This document shows, piece after piece, positions 17,601 through 26,204 of a stretch of 64,000 nt of DNA (its first letter is position 1; every line of letters begins with the position of its first letter). The DNA is from Carbonactinospora thermoautotrophica. GTDB taxonomy: Bacteria; Actinomycetota; Actinomycetes; Streptomycetales; Carbonactinosporaceae. Position numbers and translations under genes: made by a program. The stretch spans positions 1-64,000 of the forward strand of contig NZ_JYIJ01000017.1 in assembly GCF_001543895.1 (NCBI RefSeq), read 5' to 3'. The notes under the pieces were generated by a model. It made no database searches. It saw nothing but the letters and a program-made list of their open reading frames with translations, and had not been told where the DNA came from.

Positions 17601-20600
17601 GCCGCTCAGCACCCAGGCGGCCCTGGCCCTCGGCCACGGCCGCCTGGATCTGCGGCCCGCGCTCCTGCTGGGCCACCACGGACACGGCCTCGGCGCCGCC
17701 GGGGCCGCCCGGTCCGGCCCCGCCGCCGGGGCCGCCCGGTCCTGCCGCGGGTCCGGCTCCGCCCCCGGCGGGCACCTGGGCGGTCAGCGTCTCCGCGGGC
17801 ACCTCCGGGTAGATCTGGTCCTCGCCCAGCGGCCGGGCCGCGTCCTGCCGGCCGGCGCTGTGGATCTCACCGGACTGCTCGCGCAGCCGCGCGGCCTGCT
17901 GGTCGGTGAGCGCCGGGTCGGTCTCGCCCCGCAGCTCCACCTGGGGCGCCGGGCCGACGGTCACGTGGAGGGCCGGGTCGGTGGTGGGGACGCGATTGAC
18001 CGCGTCCTGCACGTTGCGCACCTCGTCGGCGGTGACGTCGCCCTGGGTGTCGCCGCCCACGTGCGGGGTCCGGACCTGGTCGGCTGGCGTCCGGCCGCCG
18101 GCGACCTGGCGGCCCTCCGGCCCCTTCTGCCGGCTGGCCGGCGCGACCTTCTCGGCCCTGCCCACGCCGCTCTCGACCGGCGGGGCGGCCTGGGGCGGGC
18201 CATGCCGGGTCTGCGGCGCGCCGGACGGCCGGTCCAGGGTCGGCGGGGCGGCCCGCAGGTCGCCGCGTTCCTGCCCGACGGACCGGTTGACCGAGGCGGC
18301 CACGCCGCCGATAGCCGCCTGCAGCCGCGCGGGCGGGAGCTGCCCGACCGTGGCGAGGGCGGCCTGCGGTTCCTGCCCGGACACGTCCGGCGGCGCCTGT
18401 CGCGCGGGTTGAGCCTGCTCACCGCCGGGCGCGGCTCCGCCGCCGCAGCCGCCGCCCTCGGCCTCGCTCTGGGCTCCGGCCACGGGCTCGGGCGCGCCCG
18501 CGCACCCGCCGCCGCCCGGCTCCAGCGAGGCGTCCTGCGGCAGCCTGCCCGGCCCGGCGTTCAGGGCGGCCGGGTCCGGCCCGGGCGCACCCACCGACCC
18601 GGGCCCGGCCATGCCGTCCGGGCCGGCAGGCCCGCCGGCCTCCAAGCCAGCCGGCTCGGGGCCGGCCAGGCCCCCTCCTGCGGGGAGCCCGATCGGCTCG
18701 GCGCCGCTGCCAGGCGTCCCCGCCGGGCCGGCGTCCGGGCCGGCCCCGGCCGGCTCGGCCGTGGCGGTGCCAGGCGCGCCCTCCAGGGTTCCGGCCGGCT
18801 CGGTACCGGTCAGCTGGGCAGCGGCCGGTACTCCACCAGCCGCTGGCGCAAGCTCGGCCCGGGCCGCACCGGCCCGGTCCGCCTCGGCGTCCACGGCGGC
18901 GAACACGTCGTCGGCCCGCGGCTCGGCGGCCTCCTCCACCGGTGCCGGCTGCGGCGCGGCGACCCGTTCACCCGGCGCGGCGGCCGGTCCAGTGGCTTCG
19001 CCGGCCGCGGCACCGGCCGGCTCGGCAAGCCGGCCGGCGGTCTCCTCGGACTCCTCGGTGTGCTCCGCCTCGACGGGCGGCGGTGCGGGGAAGCTCGGCG
19101 CCTCCTTCGGGCGCGGCGGCGCGCCGGACTCCGGCAGCCGCAGCTCCTCCTCGGCGGTGGGGACCCGCGAGACGTCGAAGTCGCTCTTGGGCAGGTAGTC
19201 CTCGAGCCGGCGCTGCGCGCGGCGCTCGGCCTGCTGTTCTTGCGCGGGCTCGCCGGGCAGCCTCTCGGGCGGTTCAGGCACCGGCAGCTCGGCGGTCGCT
19301 GCGGGCTCGGCGCCGAGCGGCTCCTCCTCGGGCCGCGTGTCCTCGGCGGCGTCCCCGCCCGCGCCGCGGCGGCGGACCAGCCCGTGCCGGACCAGCGGGC
19401 TGTCCGGTGCCTCGGCGATCTGGTCGACGCGTTCGGGCTGTACGGGCTCGGCGCCACCGGCCCCGACCGGGGCGGCGGCCAGCGGCTCGCCCCCGCCGAC
19501 CTGGCCGGCGGGCGGCTGGGCGCCCGGGGCGCCGAGCGGGGGCGCGCCGGGCTGGCCGGGAACAGCCGGCTGGGCTTCCTCGGCGGCCTGCCGCTCGCCC
19601 TTCTCCTCGCGCCGCTCCTTCTCCCCCGCCTCCTGATCCCGGTCGGCCTTCTCCTCCTCGCTCTCCTTCCCGTTCTTGCTCTCCTTCCCGCCTTTCTCCT
19701 CTTCCTTCTGGTCCTTGTTCTCCTGGTTCTCCTTCTCCCGGTCCCGCTCTTCCTCGCCCCGGCCGTCCCGCTCCTCGTCCTCGCGGGAGACGTCCTCGCC
19801 CTCCCGGTCCTCGGGCTCCGGCTCCTCCTCCGGCGCACGGTCCCGGTCCCCGCGCTCCCGGTCCCGCGGGTCGCGTGCGGCGTCGTCTCCGGCGTTCCGC
19901 TCCGCGTCGTCCTCCCCCGGGCGCGGCCCGTCGGCCCCCGCCCCGGAGTCCCCGCGCTCGGTGATCCCGATGACCGGCTGCGGTACGCCGCTCGACGCGA
20001 CCGGCGCGGTCTCGTCCTGTGCGGTGAGCTCCAGCAGGCGTGCGTGCTCGGGGCTGGGCAGCCGGGTCTGGAGCTTGTCCAGGACGGCGTCGCGCAGTTG
20101 CGGCGCGAATCGGGCGAGCTGCAGCCGGACGCGCCCGGAGGCGTCGGTGGGGTCGCCGCGCAGGGACCGCAGGATGCCGGCGGCGAGCCGGTCGACCAGG
20201 GTCGCCGGGTCGAGGCGCTCGGCGCGGTACTGCTCCGCGCTGACGGTGGCGTACCGGAGCCAGGTCGCGCCCGGCGCGGGACGCGGCCCCACCGGCTCCT
20301 CCGCCAGGGCGCGCGCGCCCTGCTCAGCCTCGCGCTCCAGCGGCTCGAACGGCAGGCTCAGCACGCCCGGGTCCCGCCCGGCCCGCAGCGCGCCGGGCGC
20401 GTCCGGCACCTGGATCGTGTGCAGCAGCTCGTGGGCGAGCAGGCGGCGCCCGTCGGCGGTGTCCGGCCGGTACGCGCCGGAGGCGAAGAAGATGTCCTGC
20501 CCGACGGTGACCGCGTCCGCGCCGACCAGCTCGGCGAGCAGGGCGGCGTCGCGGTCGGTGTGGACACGGACCCGGCTGAAGTCGTGGCCGAGCCGGCCCT

Positions 20601-20733
20601 CCAGGTCCCGGCGCAGCCCCGGGTCGAGCGGCCGGCCAGCCGCGGCGAGCACCTCGCGCGGTTCGGGCGGGCGCGCCGTGCGGGCGTGGTTCGGCTCGGC
20701 GGCGGGCCGCTGCTGGGCACGGACGCGGGTCAC
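14587..20733 (-). CDS. Giant DUF4157 (eCIS core) protein, probable cargo/effector
   Basis: 2048 residues from the GTG at 20733, which overlaps the preceding stop (GTGA). Layout: an N-terminal DUF4157/eCIS-core domain with HELLH at 101-105 (HExxH, zinc-protease-like); a highly charged Asp/Glu/Lys/Arg tract ~258-378; a Pro/Ala/Gly-rich linker to ~1010; a coiled coil ~1015-1160; amphipathic and hydrophobic helices ~1162-1500, including LPVIIVTIVIEKLVSMIIPA; an Arg/Ala-repeat tract ~1500-1650; and a C-terminal module ~1700-2048. That module is unrecognised (ANTWVIHQEGHRNIGALATH). DUF4157 is known to mark eCIS-associated proteins. The last ~350 codons have much lower GC than the rest, suggesting an exchangeable toxin tip paired with the next gene. 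A tape-measure role is an alternative, since no other candidate is present. Confidence 0.85.
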   Translation of the reverse strand: MTRVRAQQRPAAEPNHARTARPPEPREVLAAAGRPLDPGLRRDLEGRLGHDFSRVRVHTDRDAALLAELVGADAVTVGQDIFFASGAYRPDTADGRRLLAHELLHTIQVPDAPGALRAGRDPGVLSLPFEPLEREAEQGARALAEEPVGPRPAPGATWLRYATVSAEQYRAERLDPATLVDRLAAGILRSLRGDPTDASGRVRLQLARFAPQLRDAVLDKLQTRLPSPEHARLLELTAQDETAPVASSGVPQPVIGITERGDSGAGADGPRPGEDDAERNAGDDAARDPRDRERGDRDRAPEEEPEPEDREGEDVSREDEERDGRGEEERDREKENQENKDQKEEEKGGKESKNGKESEEEKADRDQEAGEKERREEKGERQAAEEAQPAVPGQPGAPPLGAPGAQPPAGQVGGGEPLAAAPVGAGGAEPVQPERVDQIAEAPDSPLVRHGLVRRRGAGGDAAEDTRPEEEPLGAEPAATAELPVPEPPERLPGEPAQEQQAERRAQRRLEDYLPKSDFDVSRVPTAEEELRLPESGAPPRPKEAPSFPAPPPVEAEHTEESEETAGRLAEPAGAAAGEATGPAAAPGERVAAPQPAPVEEAAEPRADDVFAAVDAEADRAGAARAELAPAAGGVPAAAQLTGTEPAGTLEGAPGTATAEPAGAGPDAGPAGTPGSGAEPIGLPAGGGLAGPEPAGLEAGGPAGPDGMAGPGSVGAPGPDPAALNAGPGRLPQDASLEPGGGGCAGAPEPVAGAQSEAEGGGCGGGAAPGGEQAQPARQAPPDVSGQEPQAALATVGQLPPARLQAAIGGVAASVNRSVGQERGDLRAAPPTLDRPSGAPQTRHGPPQAAPPVESGVGRAEKVAPASRQKGPEGRQVAGGRTPADQVRTPHVGGDTQGDVTADEVRNVQDAVNRVPTTDPALHVTVGPAPQVELRGETDPALTDQQAARLREQSGEIHSAGRQDAARPLGEDQIYPEVPAETLTAQVPAGGGAGPAAGPGGPGGGAGPGGPGGAEAVSVVAQQERGPQIQAAVAEGQGRLGAERRTKEQTAAQAREQHRAEVAAAIAESGEQQAAERGRVAEEARAQRAEWRAEQDRLVADADTEAGREHGKARADIDKERADTDQKIEKKQQEDNRSIEREREEAERKAREERERKQEESSGWLGWIKSKIKAAFDALVNAIKQVFAWARQAVQRIIDGFKRFVTEAIEAARRAIVGLINAVATVLIAIGDRLLAAFPQLRDRFRRVIEGLRDAAIAKVNEYADRLKAGIQKLLDALAAGLNRILDALEQGLLAAVEFVRSAVNRALDWAQAAIQALGQLAALVADIAPDPLGWLGKLGSAAREGIRSHLWGAIKRAVKQWFNEKVESILGLGKAIFNILIRGCLSMARIGRMAWDALVKSLPVIIVTIVIEKLVSMIIPAAGAVLTIVQGLMAAWGTISRIIAAFGKFFAFLKAVKGGNAACLFAEAVAAGAVALLEFITNFLLSRLAMAAKGVASRLKGIAQRITQGLRRGARSTRQAAGRAATAARRGLQASARALRRGAQSVRRGAAAGARAVARTARRTGQAVVRRLPRVTTAARRAMAATGRAVRTGLRRTGRALRTGRRFANSRLGQVLRRGAQRLRDTYRRTRDRMRDWYRQQDRRRQRREQRDSQEAKQRRLDLIVARIRPALERLLRGGVRGGVLRPVLHGMRAWYRLTALRVEGARNFLIRAVLNPDKPVVLGATFEIAGIKVEVDRQLRAIRRIGEEIEASGAVTNVGPTGQQPRAREGWLPKSGGRRHAVRAEEGARGGEVQAALRRRRFQPGRRSDVVQFLADTVNPIEVFRRFRSRSARQQPNPRNRLVDVTDPTTGKTRGVSYEEFKDILKRTGNEQEIAEDALGLLAGRTPRGPHPRLAAEANTWVIHQEGHRNIGALATHAMALDMAVRGEATLQEAVDRAPMSPGGAPQEARHLTRYLNESRQGQVNTSRKWVLRADQLAQRELQMIKLWVESLKDLKIRDSATAQEKERELILEIRRRIHEIYGLREGEAAGADDFLKSLENTDVIL

Positions 20734-21047
20734 CGGGATCGCCTCCTTCCGCGCCCGGCGAGCCCGGCGTGGACGGCGCGGGCGAGCGCCTCGCCGAGCC
20801 GGTGCGGGGAGGTGGTCGCGGGCAGTTCCGGCAGCCCGGACACCAGGTCGAGCGCGCGGTCCCCGCCGGCGGCGAGCGGCACGCCGCGCTCGCGGACGAG
20901 CCGGGCCAGCTCGCGCTCGAAGGCGCTCACGACCAGGTCGCGGTCGATCGGGCCGAACCCCTCCAGCGCCAGCTCGCCGATCTCGACCCGTACCCGCTCC
21001 GGGACCGCCGGGTCGTCTCCGCCGCGCGCCAGCCGGCCGTCGGTCAT
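20730..21047 (-). CDS. Small conserved eCIS-associated protein
   Basis: 105 residues. The core VRVEIGELALEGFGPIDRDL, then AFERELARLVRERG, resembles short proteins often found directly before DUF4157 genes; no function is known to me. A one-helix amphipathic N-terminal half and an Ala/Arg-rich end can be seen. The ATG at 21047 overlaps the AAA+ ATPase stop (ATGA), and its own stop overlaps the DUF4157 start (GTGA). Such tight coupling suggests it acts with one of these two proteins, for example as a loading adaptor. An ATG two codons upstream is possible. Confidence 0.7.
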   Translation of the reverse strand: MTDGRLARGGDDPAVPERVRVEIGELALEGFGPIDRDLVVSAFERELARLVRERGVPLAAGGDRALDLVSGLPELPATTSPHRLGEALARAVHAGLAGRGRRRSR

Positions 21048-22972
21048 ACCCATCCGTCGACCTCCGCGGGCGTGAGCGAGCGCTCGTGCTTGAGGTATTC
21101 GGTACGGGCGGCGGCGAGCAGGTGCCGCATGCGCAGCGGGGAGCCCTCGTCGGCGGCGAGGAACGCCGCGGACAGCGCGATGTTGCGGATGCTGCCACCG
21201 GCCACGGCGAGCTGGGCGAGCCGGTCCACGTCCAGCCCCTCGGCGGGCACGCCCGGCGGGACGACGCGCCGCCAGATCTCGGCCCGCTCCCGGGTCCCGG
21301 GGAACGGGAACTCGACCACGAACCGGATCCGGCGCAGGAACGCCGGGTCCAGCGCCTTCTTCATGTTCGTGGTGAGGATGGCCAGCCCCCGGTACGACTC
21401 CATCCGCATCAGCAGGTAGCTGACCTCGAGGTTGGCGTACCGGTCGTGGCTGTCCTTGACCTCGCTGCGCTTGCCGAACAGCGCGTCGGCCTCGTCGAAC
21501 AGCAGCAGCGCCCCGCCGCGCTCGGCGGCGTCGAAGACACGGCGCAGGTTCTTCTCGGTCTCGCCGATGTACTTGCTGACGACCTGCGACAGGTCGATCA
21601 CGAACAGGTCGAGCCCCAGCTCACCGGCGATCACCTCGGCGGCGAGCGTCTTGCCGGTGCCGGAGCCGCCCGCGAACAGCGCGGTCACCCCGAGCCCGCG
21701 GCGCAGGACCGCCTCGAAGCCCCATTCGGCGTACACGGTGGCGCGCTGCCGGACGTGGGCGACGATCTCCCGCAGGATCGCCCGCTGCGTCTCGGGGAGG
21801 ACCAGGTCGTCCCAGCCGGCCCGGGGCTCCACGCGCCGGCCCAGCTCGTCCAGCGCGACCCGGGCCTCGGCGAGCCCGGCGGCCCAGGCCAGCCGCGCCA
21901 CGTCCGCGCCGGGCCGGGCGGCCCGCCGGACCGCGGTACCGGCGGCCCGGATGACGTGCGCGGGCAGGGAGAACTGGGCGACCAGCTCGGCCAGCTCCCG
22001 CTCCGGGACGGCGCCGTTCAGCGACTCGGCCCACAGCCGCCGCTGCTCCTCGGCGGTGAGCGCCGGCACGGTGACGCGCTCGCGCGGCAGCCGGGACACA
22101 GGCAGCGGGTCGGGGCTGGACACGACGAGCGGCACGGCGACCCGGGCGAGGAACGCCTCGGCGGCCGGCCAGGACGCGGTGTCGCCCGCCTCGACGAGCA
22201 GCGCGGCCGGGACGAGGACCGCCTCCCGCTCCCACAGCCGGGCGAGGGCGTCCCGGTCGGCCGGGTCACCGGGCAGGTCCTCGGCGCGGGCCGCGTACAA
22301 GGTGAGCCCGGCGGCCCGGGCCGCGGCGGCGGCGACCTCCCAGCGGGTCTGCCGGTCGGCCCCGACCAGCTCGGCGTGGGGCGCGCCCTCGCCTTCCGTC
22401 CAGCGGGCCGCGACGGCACGCGCCGCCGCCGCGTGCGAGGGGGCCGGGCTGCTGTCGGGCGGCGTGACCCGGGTGACCAGGCCGTGCAGCCGGGTGTCCA
22501 GGTACGGCACGCCGGCGAGGAAGTGCAGGACGCGCTCGTCCACACGTACCCGGGACGTGGTGGGGGCGTCCTCGTCGTCCAGCGTCACCAGCCGCCAGCG
22601 GCGCAGCGGCGCGACCGGGGTGAGCGCGCTCCAGTGGGGGTCGTCGAGCGCGGCGAGCGCTAGGGAGAACGTCGGGTACGGCCGGCCGCTCGCCGCCTCG
22701 CACCGGGCGCCTGCCGAGGGATCGATCTCGGCCGCGGCGGCCAGGACCAGGGTGTCCCGCTCGAACGGGGTGAGCCCGAAGCAGGCGCACAGCGCGTCCA
22801 GCGCGGTGACGGCGTCCGCGTCCAGCGCGGTGACGGCGTCGGAGCCGGCGACCGGCCGCGCCGGCTCGCCCGGGGCGCCGTTCCTGGCCGCGTGCGCGTC
22901 GATCCGGGTGAGCACGGCCGCGACCGCCGCGGTGAGCGCCCGCTGGTGCGCGTCGCCGCCCGCTGTCCGCAT
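21044..22972 (-). CDS. eCIS AAA+ ATPase (Afp15/Pvc15-like)
   Basis: 642 residues. A single C-terminal AAA+ module has Walker A FAGGSGTGKTLAAE at about 434-441, Walker B LLLFDEADALFGKRSEV at about 490, and the downstream YLLMRMESYRGLAILTTNMK and DPAFLRRIRFVVEFPFPG (sensor and arginine-finger region). The N-terminal ~400 residues are a variable helical domain. Pvc15/Afp15 ATPases are thought to help assemble or load the particle, or recycle contracted sheath. The ATG at 22972 was chosen because the domain begins there; longer readings run into the DUF4255 gene in another frame. It overlaps the next gene by 4 bases. Confidence 0.92.
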   Translation of the reverse strand: MRTAGGDAHQRALTAAVAAVLTRIDAHAARNGAPGEPARPVAGSDAVTALDADAVTALDALCACFGLTPFERDTLVLAAAAEIDPSAGARCEAASGRPYPTFSLALAALDDPHWSALTPVAPLRRWRLVTLDDEDAPTTSRVRVDERVLHFLAGVPYLDTRLHGLVTRVTPPDSSPAPSHAAAARAVAARWTEGEGAPHAELVGADRQTRWEVAAAAARAAGLTLYAARAEDLPGDPADRDALARLWEREAVLVPAALLVEAGDTASWPAAEAFLARVAVPLVVSSPDPLPVSRLPRERVTVPALTAEEQRRLWAESLNGAVPERELAELVAQFSLPAHVIRAAGTAVRRAARPGADVARLAWAAGLAEARVALDELGRRVEPRAGWDDLVLPETQRAILREIVAHVRQRATVYAEWGFEAVLRRGLGVTALFAGGSGTGKTLAAEVIAGELGLDLFVIDLSQVVSKYIGETEKNLRRVFDAAERGGALLLFDEADALFGKRSEVKDSHDRYANLEVSYLLMRMESYRGLAILTTNMKKALDPAFLRRIRFVVEFPFPGTRERAEIWRRVVPPGVPAEGLDVDRLAQLAVAGGSIRNIALSAAFLAADEGSPLRMRHLLAAARTEYLKHERSLTPAEVDGWV

Positions 22973-22991
22973 CGCGTCTGCCCCTCCCCGC

Positions 22992-24254
22992 TCAGCTCGC
23001 CGCCAGGTCCACGGCCGGCCCGCTGAACCGGCCGTCTGCGACGTCGAGCGGGCTTTGCGCGCCGTCCACCTGGACGCGCACCAGGTACTTCGCGGGCTGG
23101 ACCCGCTCGACCGGCACCCGGACGGTCTTGGGATCGGGCCGCTCCCCCAGCGGGTACGGGGCGGTGAACTGGTAGCTCCGGGTGGCCCGCCCGGCCGGCG
23201 GATCCAGCTCGTCGAGCAGCAGCCGGGCCCGCTGCTCGTCGCCGACCGGCAGGTCGAGCGGCACCGCGAGGGTCGCCGACACCAGCCCACCGCCGGTGAC
23301 GACCCGGGACTCGACCCGGACCGGCCCGGCGATCCGGGGCTGGCGCACGAACGGGACCGCGTTCGACTCCACGACCCGGTGCTCGTCGCCGTCGCGCAGG
23401 CCGTACACCAGTCGCACCGGGTACACGCCGGGCGGCAGCGGCTCCGGCACCGGCACCACCGCCTGGGTGTCGCCCACCGCGGCCGGCTCCTGGGTGAGGT
23501 CGCCGAGCCGGGCGGTCACGTGCCCGGTGCCGCGCAGCCCGCTGCCGACCAGGACCAGCTCGTGGTCCCGGGGCACCGGCCCCTCCGCCGGGGGCGTGCC
23601 CGGGCCGGCGCCCGCCCGCCGGGACAGCACCCGGTCGACCAGCGGCTGCCGGGTGGGCGTGACCGTGACCGTGCGGCGCAGGACCGGCTTGCCGGCCGCC
23701 GGGGCCTGCCGGCCCTCCAGCAGCACGGCCGTGCCCTGGTACACCACAGACAGCGCGTACGGGGTCTGGAACAGCGTGGACCAGAGCTTGGACAGCTCGT
23801 CGACGTCCATCGGGGTCGGGGTGAACCGGACCCGCTGCGGGGACGCGGCCAGGTCGGCGCCGAGCAGGTACGCCTGCCGCTGGGCGTCCTCGATGTCACG
23901 CCGGGACAGGACCGGCTCCTCGTGCAGGCTGCGGACCACGCTGCCGAGCAGCCGCTGCGGCACGAGCTGGCTCTCCTCCCCGTAGCAGCTGATCAGGTAG
24001 TGCAGGTCGAGCGCGGCGGCCGGGCGGGTCAGCGGTGTGCCGTCGGCCGCGCGGGTGGGCGCGTCCTGGTTGCGCAACGCCGCGTTGGGCGTGACCTGGT
24101 ACAGGAAGACCGTGATGGTCGGGTCCGTGGGCGGCTCGGTCGGTGGCTTGCGGGCGGCGACCTCGACCGCGAAGGGGAAGTCCGGCTGCACGGCCCGGGC
24201 GAGGAAGAGGCGCAGCGCCTCGGTCGCGGCGGCGACCGCGAGGTGGTTGCTCAT
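22992..24254 (-). CDS. DUF4255 tail-terminator-like protein (Afp16/Pvc16-like)
   Basis: 420 residues. Residues 1-190 are the DUF4255 (Pvc16_N) domain: AAATEALRLFLARAV, then DPTITVFLYQVTPNAALRNQ, DLHYLISCYGEESQLVPQRL and LSKLWSTLFQTPYALSVVYQ. Afp16 is known to cap the tube and sheath and to stabilise particle length. The remaining ~230 residues are beta-rich and look like two immunoglobulin/IPT-like repeats (ELVLVGSGLRGTGHV, then VRVESRVVTGGGLVSAT), an extension longer than in Afp16. The ATG at 24254 overlaps the stop of the proline-rich gene (ATGA). Confidence 0.88.
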   Translation of the reverse strand: MSNHLAVAAATEALRLFLARAVQPDFPFAVEVAARKPPTEPPTDPTITVFLYQVTPNAALRNQDAPTRAADGTPLTRPAAALDLHYLISCYGEESQLVPQRLLGSVVRSLHEEPVLSRRDIEDAQRQAYLLGADLAASPQRVRFTPTPMDVDELSKLWSTLFQTPYALSVVYQGTAVLLEGRQAPAAGKPVLRRTVTVTPTRQPLVDRVLSRRAGAGPGTPPAEGPVPRDHELVLVGSGLRGTGHVTARLGDLTQEPAAVGDTQAVVPVPEPLPPGVYPVRLVYGLRDGDEHRVVESNAVPFVRQPRIAGPVRVESRVVTGGGLVSATLAVPLDLPVGDEQRARLLLDELDPPAGRATRSYQFTAPYPLGERPDPKTVRVPVERVQPAKYLVRVQVDGAQSPLDVADGRFSGPAVDLAAS

Positions 24255-24923
24255 CCCTCCTCCCGGGCCAGGAACTCGTCCAGGGGCACCGCTGGCGCGG
24301 GCCGTCCGGGGCGCGGGCGCGGGGCGGGGCCCGGCGCGGCGGCCCGCACCTCCAACCGGCCGATCGAGACGTGGACGACGCGCTCGGGACGCGGCGGTTG
24401 TTGCCGCCGCCGGGCCGGGGCCGGCTCGCGGGCCGGGGCGCGCCGGACGGCGGGTACGGCCACCGGCCCGCGCGGCAGCGGGCCGGGCTGCGGCGGCGCG
24501 GTTTTCGGCCTGGCCCGGGGTTCCGGCGCGGCGGCGGGTGGCGTGATGCGCGGGGCGGGGCGCGCCACCGGCCGGCGGCCCGGTGGGCCGCAGCACGGCC
24601 GGTGGCCGGACCGGCCCGGGCGGCACCGGCGTGGGCCCGGGGGCGGCCACCACCCGCTGCTCGTTCCGGTACACGACCGGTTGTCGCACCAGCTGCACGA
24701 GGGCGGGCTCGGCGCGGCGCTCGCCCAGGGGCCCCGACCGCGCCCCCGGGGGATTTGCTGCGGAGGCGGTCGGGCGCGGTCGGGGGGTCTTCTGGTACGG
24801 CGTGGGTTCGGCGGGGGGCTGGGGCCGTTCGAACAGGCTGGGCAGGCGCGGGCGGACCCGCGCCACGCCCGCGGGTTCCCTGAGCCCGGCGCGCGCGACC
24901 AGGCGGTCGAAGAAGTCAGGCAT
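24251..24923 (-). pseudogene. eCIS proline-rich small protein, apparent +1 frameshift
   Basis: The ATG at 24923 overlaps the previous stop (ATGCCTGA) and opens a frame beginning MPDFFDRLVARAGLREPAGV, rich in Pro/Arg. The expected C-terminus (RVVHVSIGRLEVRA, then PAVPLDEFLAREEG and TGA at 24251) lies in a different frame. That ending matches a conserved short tail I associate with actinobacterial eCIS loci, and it overlaps the next start. The switch needs one base removed between about 24550 and 24600, inside a G/C-only stretch, so sequencing error is possible. Without correction the first frame stays open and fuses in frame to the DUF4255 gene (643 residues). Confidence 0.65.
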
Positions 24924-25644
24924 CTCCCAGCAGCTCCAGGTAGTAGCGGCGCCGCACCGGGCTGAGCGCCAGGATCTCGGGCTCGCTCCACCCGTACGCG
25001 GACGCGAGCAGGTGCACGTCGAGCAGGGTGGCGCGGGCCCAGGCGTCCAGCTCGGCCCACAGGTACGTGGCGATGTCGAGCTCGGCCTTGGTCGCGTGCC
25101 CGCATTCGGGGCACGGCACGTTGAGCGTGATGTCGGCCCCCGGGTCGACTTCGGCGGCCTTCGCGGCGAGCCGTTCGGTGACCTCGGCGGGCAGGCCGGC
25201 GACGTCGACCGTCGCACCGTCCCGGGTGGCTTCCAGGACGCACCGGCCGAGCAGGGCCAGCCGGGGGTCGGCCTCGGCCGCGGCCTCGGTCACGGCGGCG
25301 AGGTCGCCGGCGGTGGGCAGGCGGAAGCGCACGGCCCAGGGCCCGGCCTCGACGCGGTGCGGCCCGGGGTCGGGCCGGCCGGCCGCGACCAGGGCGGCCA
25401 CGTCGAGGTCGAACTCCATCTCCTCGGCGCATTCCGCACAGGCGAGCCGGACGTCGAGCCGCGGGCCGAAGAGCGCGCCACGCAGCGCGAACAGGTCCGC
25501 GTCCCGCTCGCCGACGGGTACGGCGAGCAGTTCCTCCACGCTCGCGTCCGGCCGGGCGAGCGCGTGCAGCAGCAGCGCCCGGCGCGTCTCCCCGGCGGCC
25601 AGCCCCGCCTCCCACGCGGCCAGCAGCTCGCTCACCCTCGGCAT
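24916..25644 (-). CDS. T4-type baseplate protein with two CxxC motifs
   Basis: 242 residues. The helical N-terminus (MPRVSELLAAWEAGLA) is followed by LACAECAEEMEFDLD and, ~100 residues later, NVPCPECGHATKAELDIATY. The two CxxC pairs could bind one zinc. The C-terminus (LDVHLLASAYGWSEPEILAL, then RRRYYLELLGDA) matches the 'T4 bacteriophage baseplate protein' family (gp26/gp51-like) found after the tube gene in eCIS clusters. The role is presumably in baseplate assembly. The ATG at 25644 is supported by the conserved N-terminus and lies 26 bases after the tube stop. Confidence 0.82.
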   Translation of the reverse strand: MPRVSELLAAWEAGLAAGETRRALLLHALARPDASVEELLAVPVGERDADLFALRGALFGPRLDVRLACAECAEEMEFDLDVAALVAAGRPDPGPHRVEAGPWAVRFRLPTAGDLAAVTEAAAEADPRLALLGRCVLEATRDGATVDVAGLPAEVTERLAAKAAEVDPGADITLNVPCPECGHATKAELDIATYLWAELDAWARATLLDVHLLASAYGWSEPEILALSPVRRRYYLELLGDA

Positions 25645-25670
25645 GGCCCGGCCTCGTCAACCCGCGCCGG

Positions 25671-26195
25671 TCACGCCGGGTTCTGGATGGCCGGTTCTTC
25701 CGGCTCGGCGACCTCGTAGTCGCGCTCCCAGCCCTCGCACTCGAGCTTCAGGCTCTGGATGGCGACCGCGTTGGCGTTGGCGTCCAGCTCGCCGAGGATC
25801 TGGTACTCGCTCGGCCACGCCCGGTACACCTTGTACGCGAGCGCCACCTGGCCGGCCTCGTTGAGCACCTGGATCACGATGTCCTTGCGGAAGTCCCGCA
25901 GCGACGACTCCGCGCCCCGGCCGGCCCCGACCAGCCAGACCTTGTTGGCCCACCGGTCGAACTCGGCGTCGTGGGTGACGCCGCGCTCCAGGGTGATGGC
26001 CTCGAACTCGGTGCGGCCGGCGGACTTGCGCGGCGAGCTGGGGTCGCCGCCGTGGCGGTGCTTGACGACCTCGGTGGTGCGCTTGAGCGGACTGATCTTG
26101 CTGACGCCCGCGACGACGCGCCCGTCCCAGAGCACGAGGAACTTGAAATTCTTGTACGGGTCGAAACGGTGCGCGTTGACGGTGAATTCGGCCAT
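25671..26195 (-). CDS. Contractile injection system inner tube protein
   Basis: 174 residues, the usual length of the T4 gp19/Afp1 tube family. It shows DPYKNFKFLVLWDGRVVAGV, KISPLKRTTEVVKHRHGGDP and FEAITLERGVTHDAEFDRWA, all standard for this fold, in which hexamers stack into a hollow needle. Only one tube gene is present, unlike Afp, which has several. It starts 9 bases after the sheath stop, so the stoichiometrically most abundant subunits are first in the operon. Confidence 0.95.
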   Translation of the reverse strand: MAEFTVNAHRFDPYKNFKFLVLWDGRVVAGVSKISPLKRTTEVVKHRHGGDPSSPRKSAGRTEFEAITLERGVTHDAEFDRWANKVWLVGAGRGAESSLRDFRKDIVIQVLNEAGQVALAYKVYRAWPSEYQILGELDANANAVAIQSLKLECEGWERDYEVAEPEEPAIQNPA

Positions 26196-26204
26196 GGGGA
26201 ATCC

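Noticed and set aside
14845-21075. A 2076-residue plus-strand open frame.
   Set aside because: Antisense shadow of the DUF4157 gene; its Leu/Val-rich runs mirror the charged tract of the real protein.
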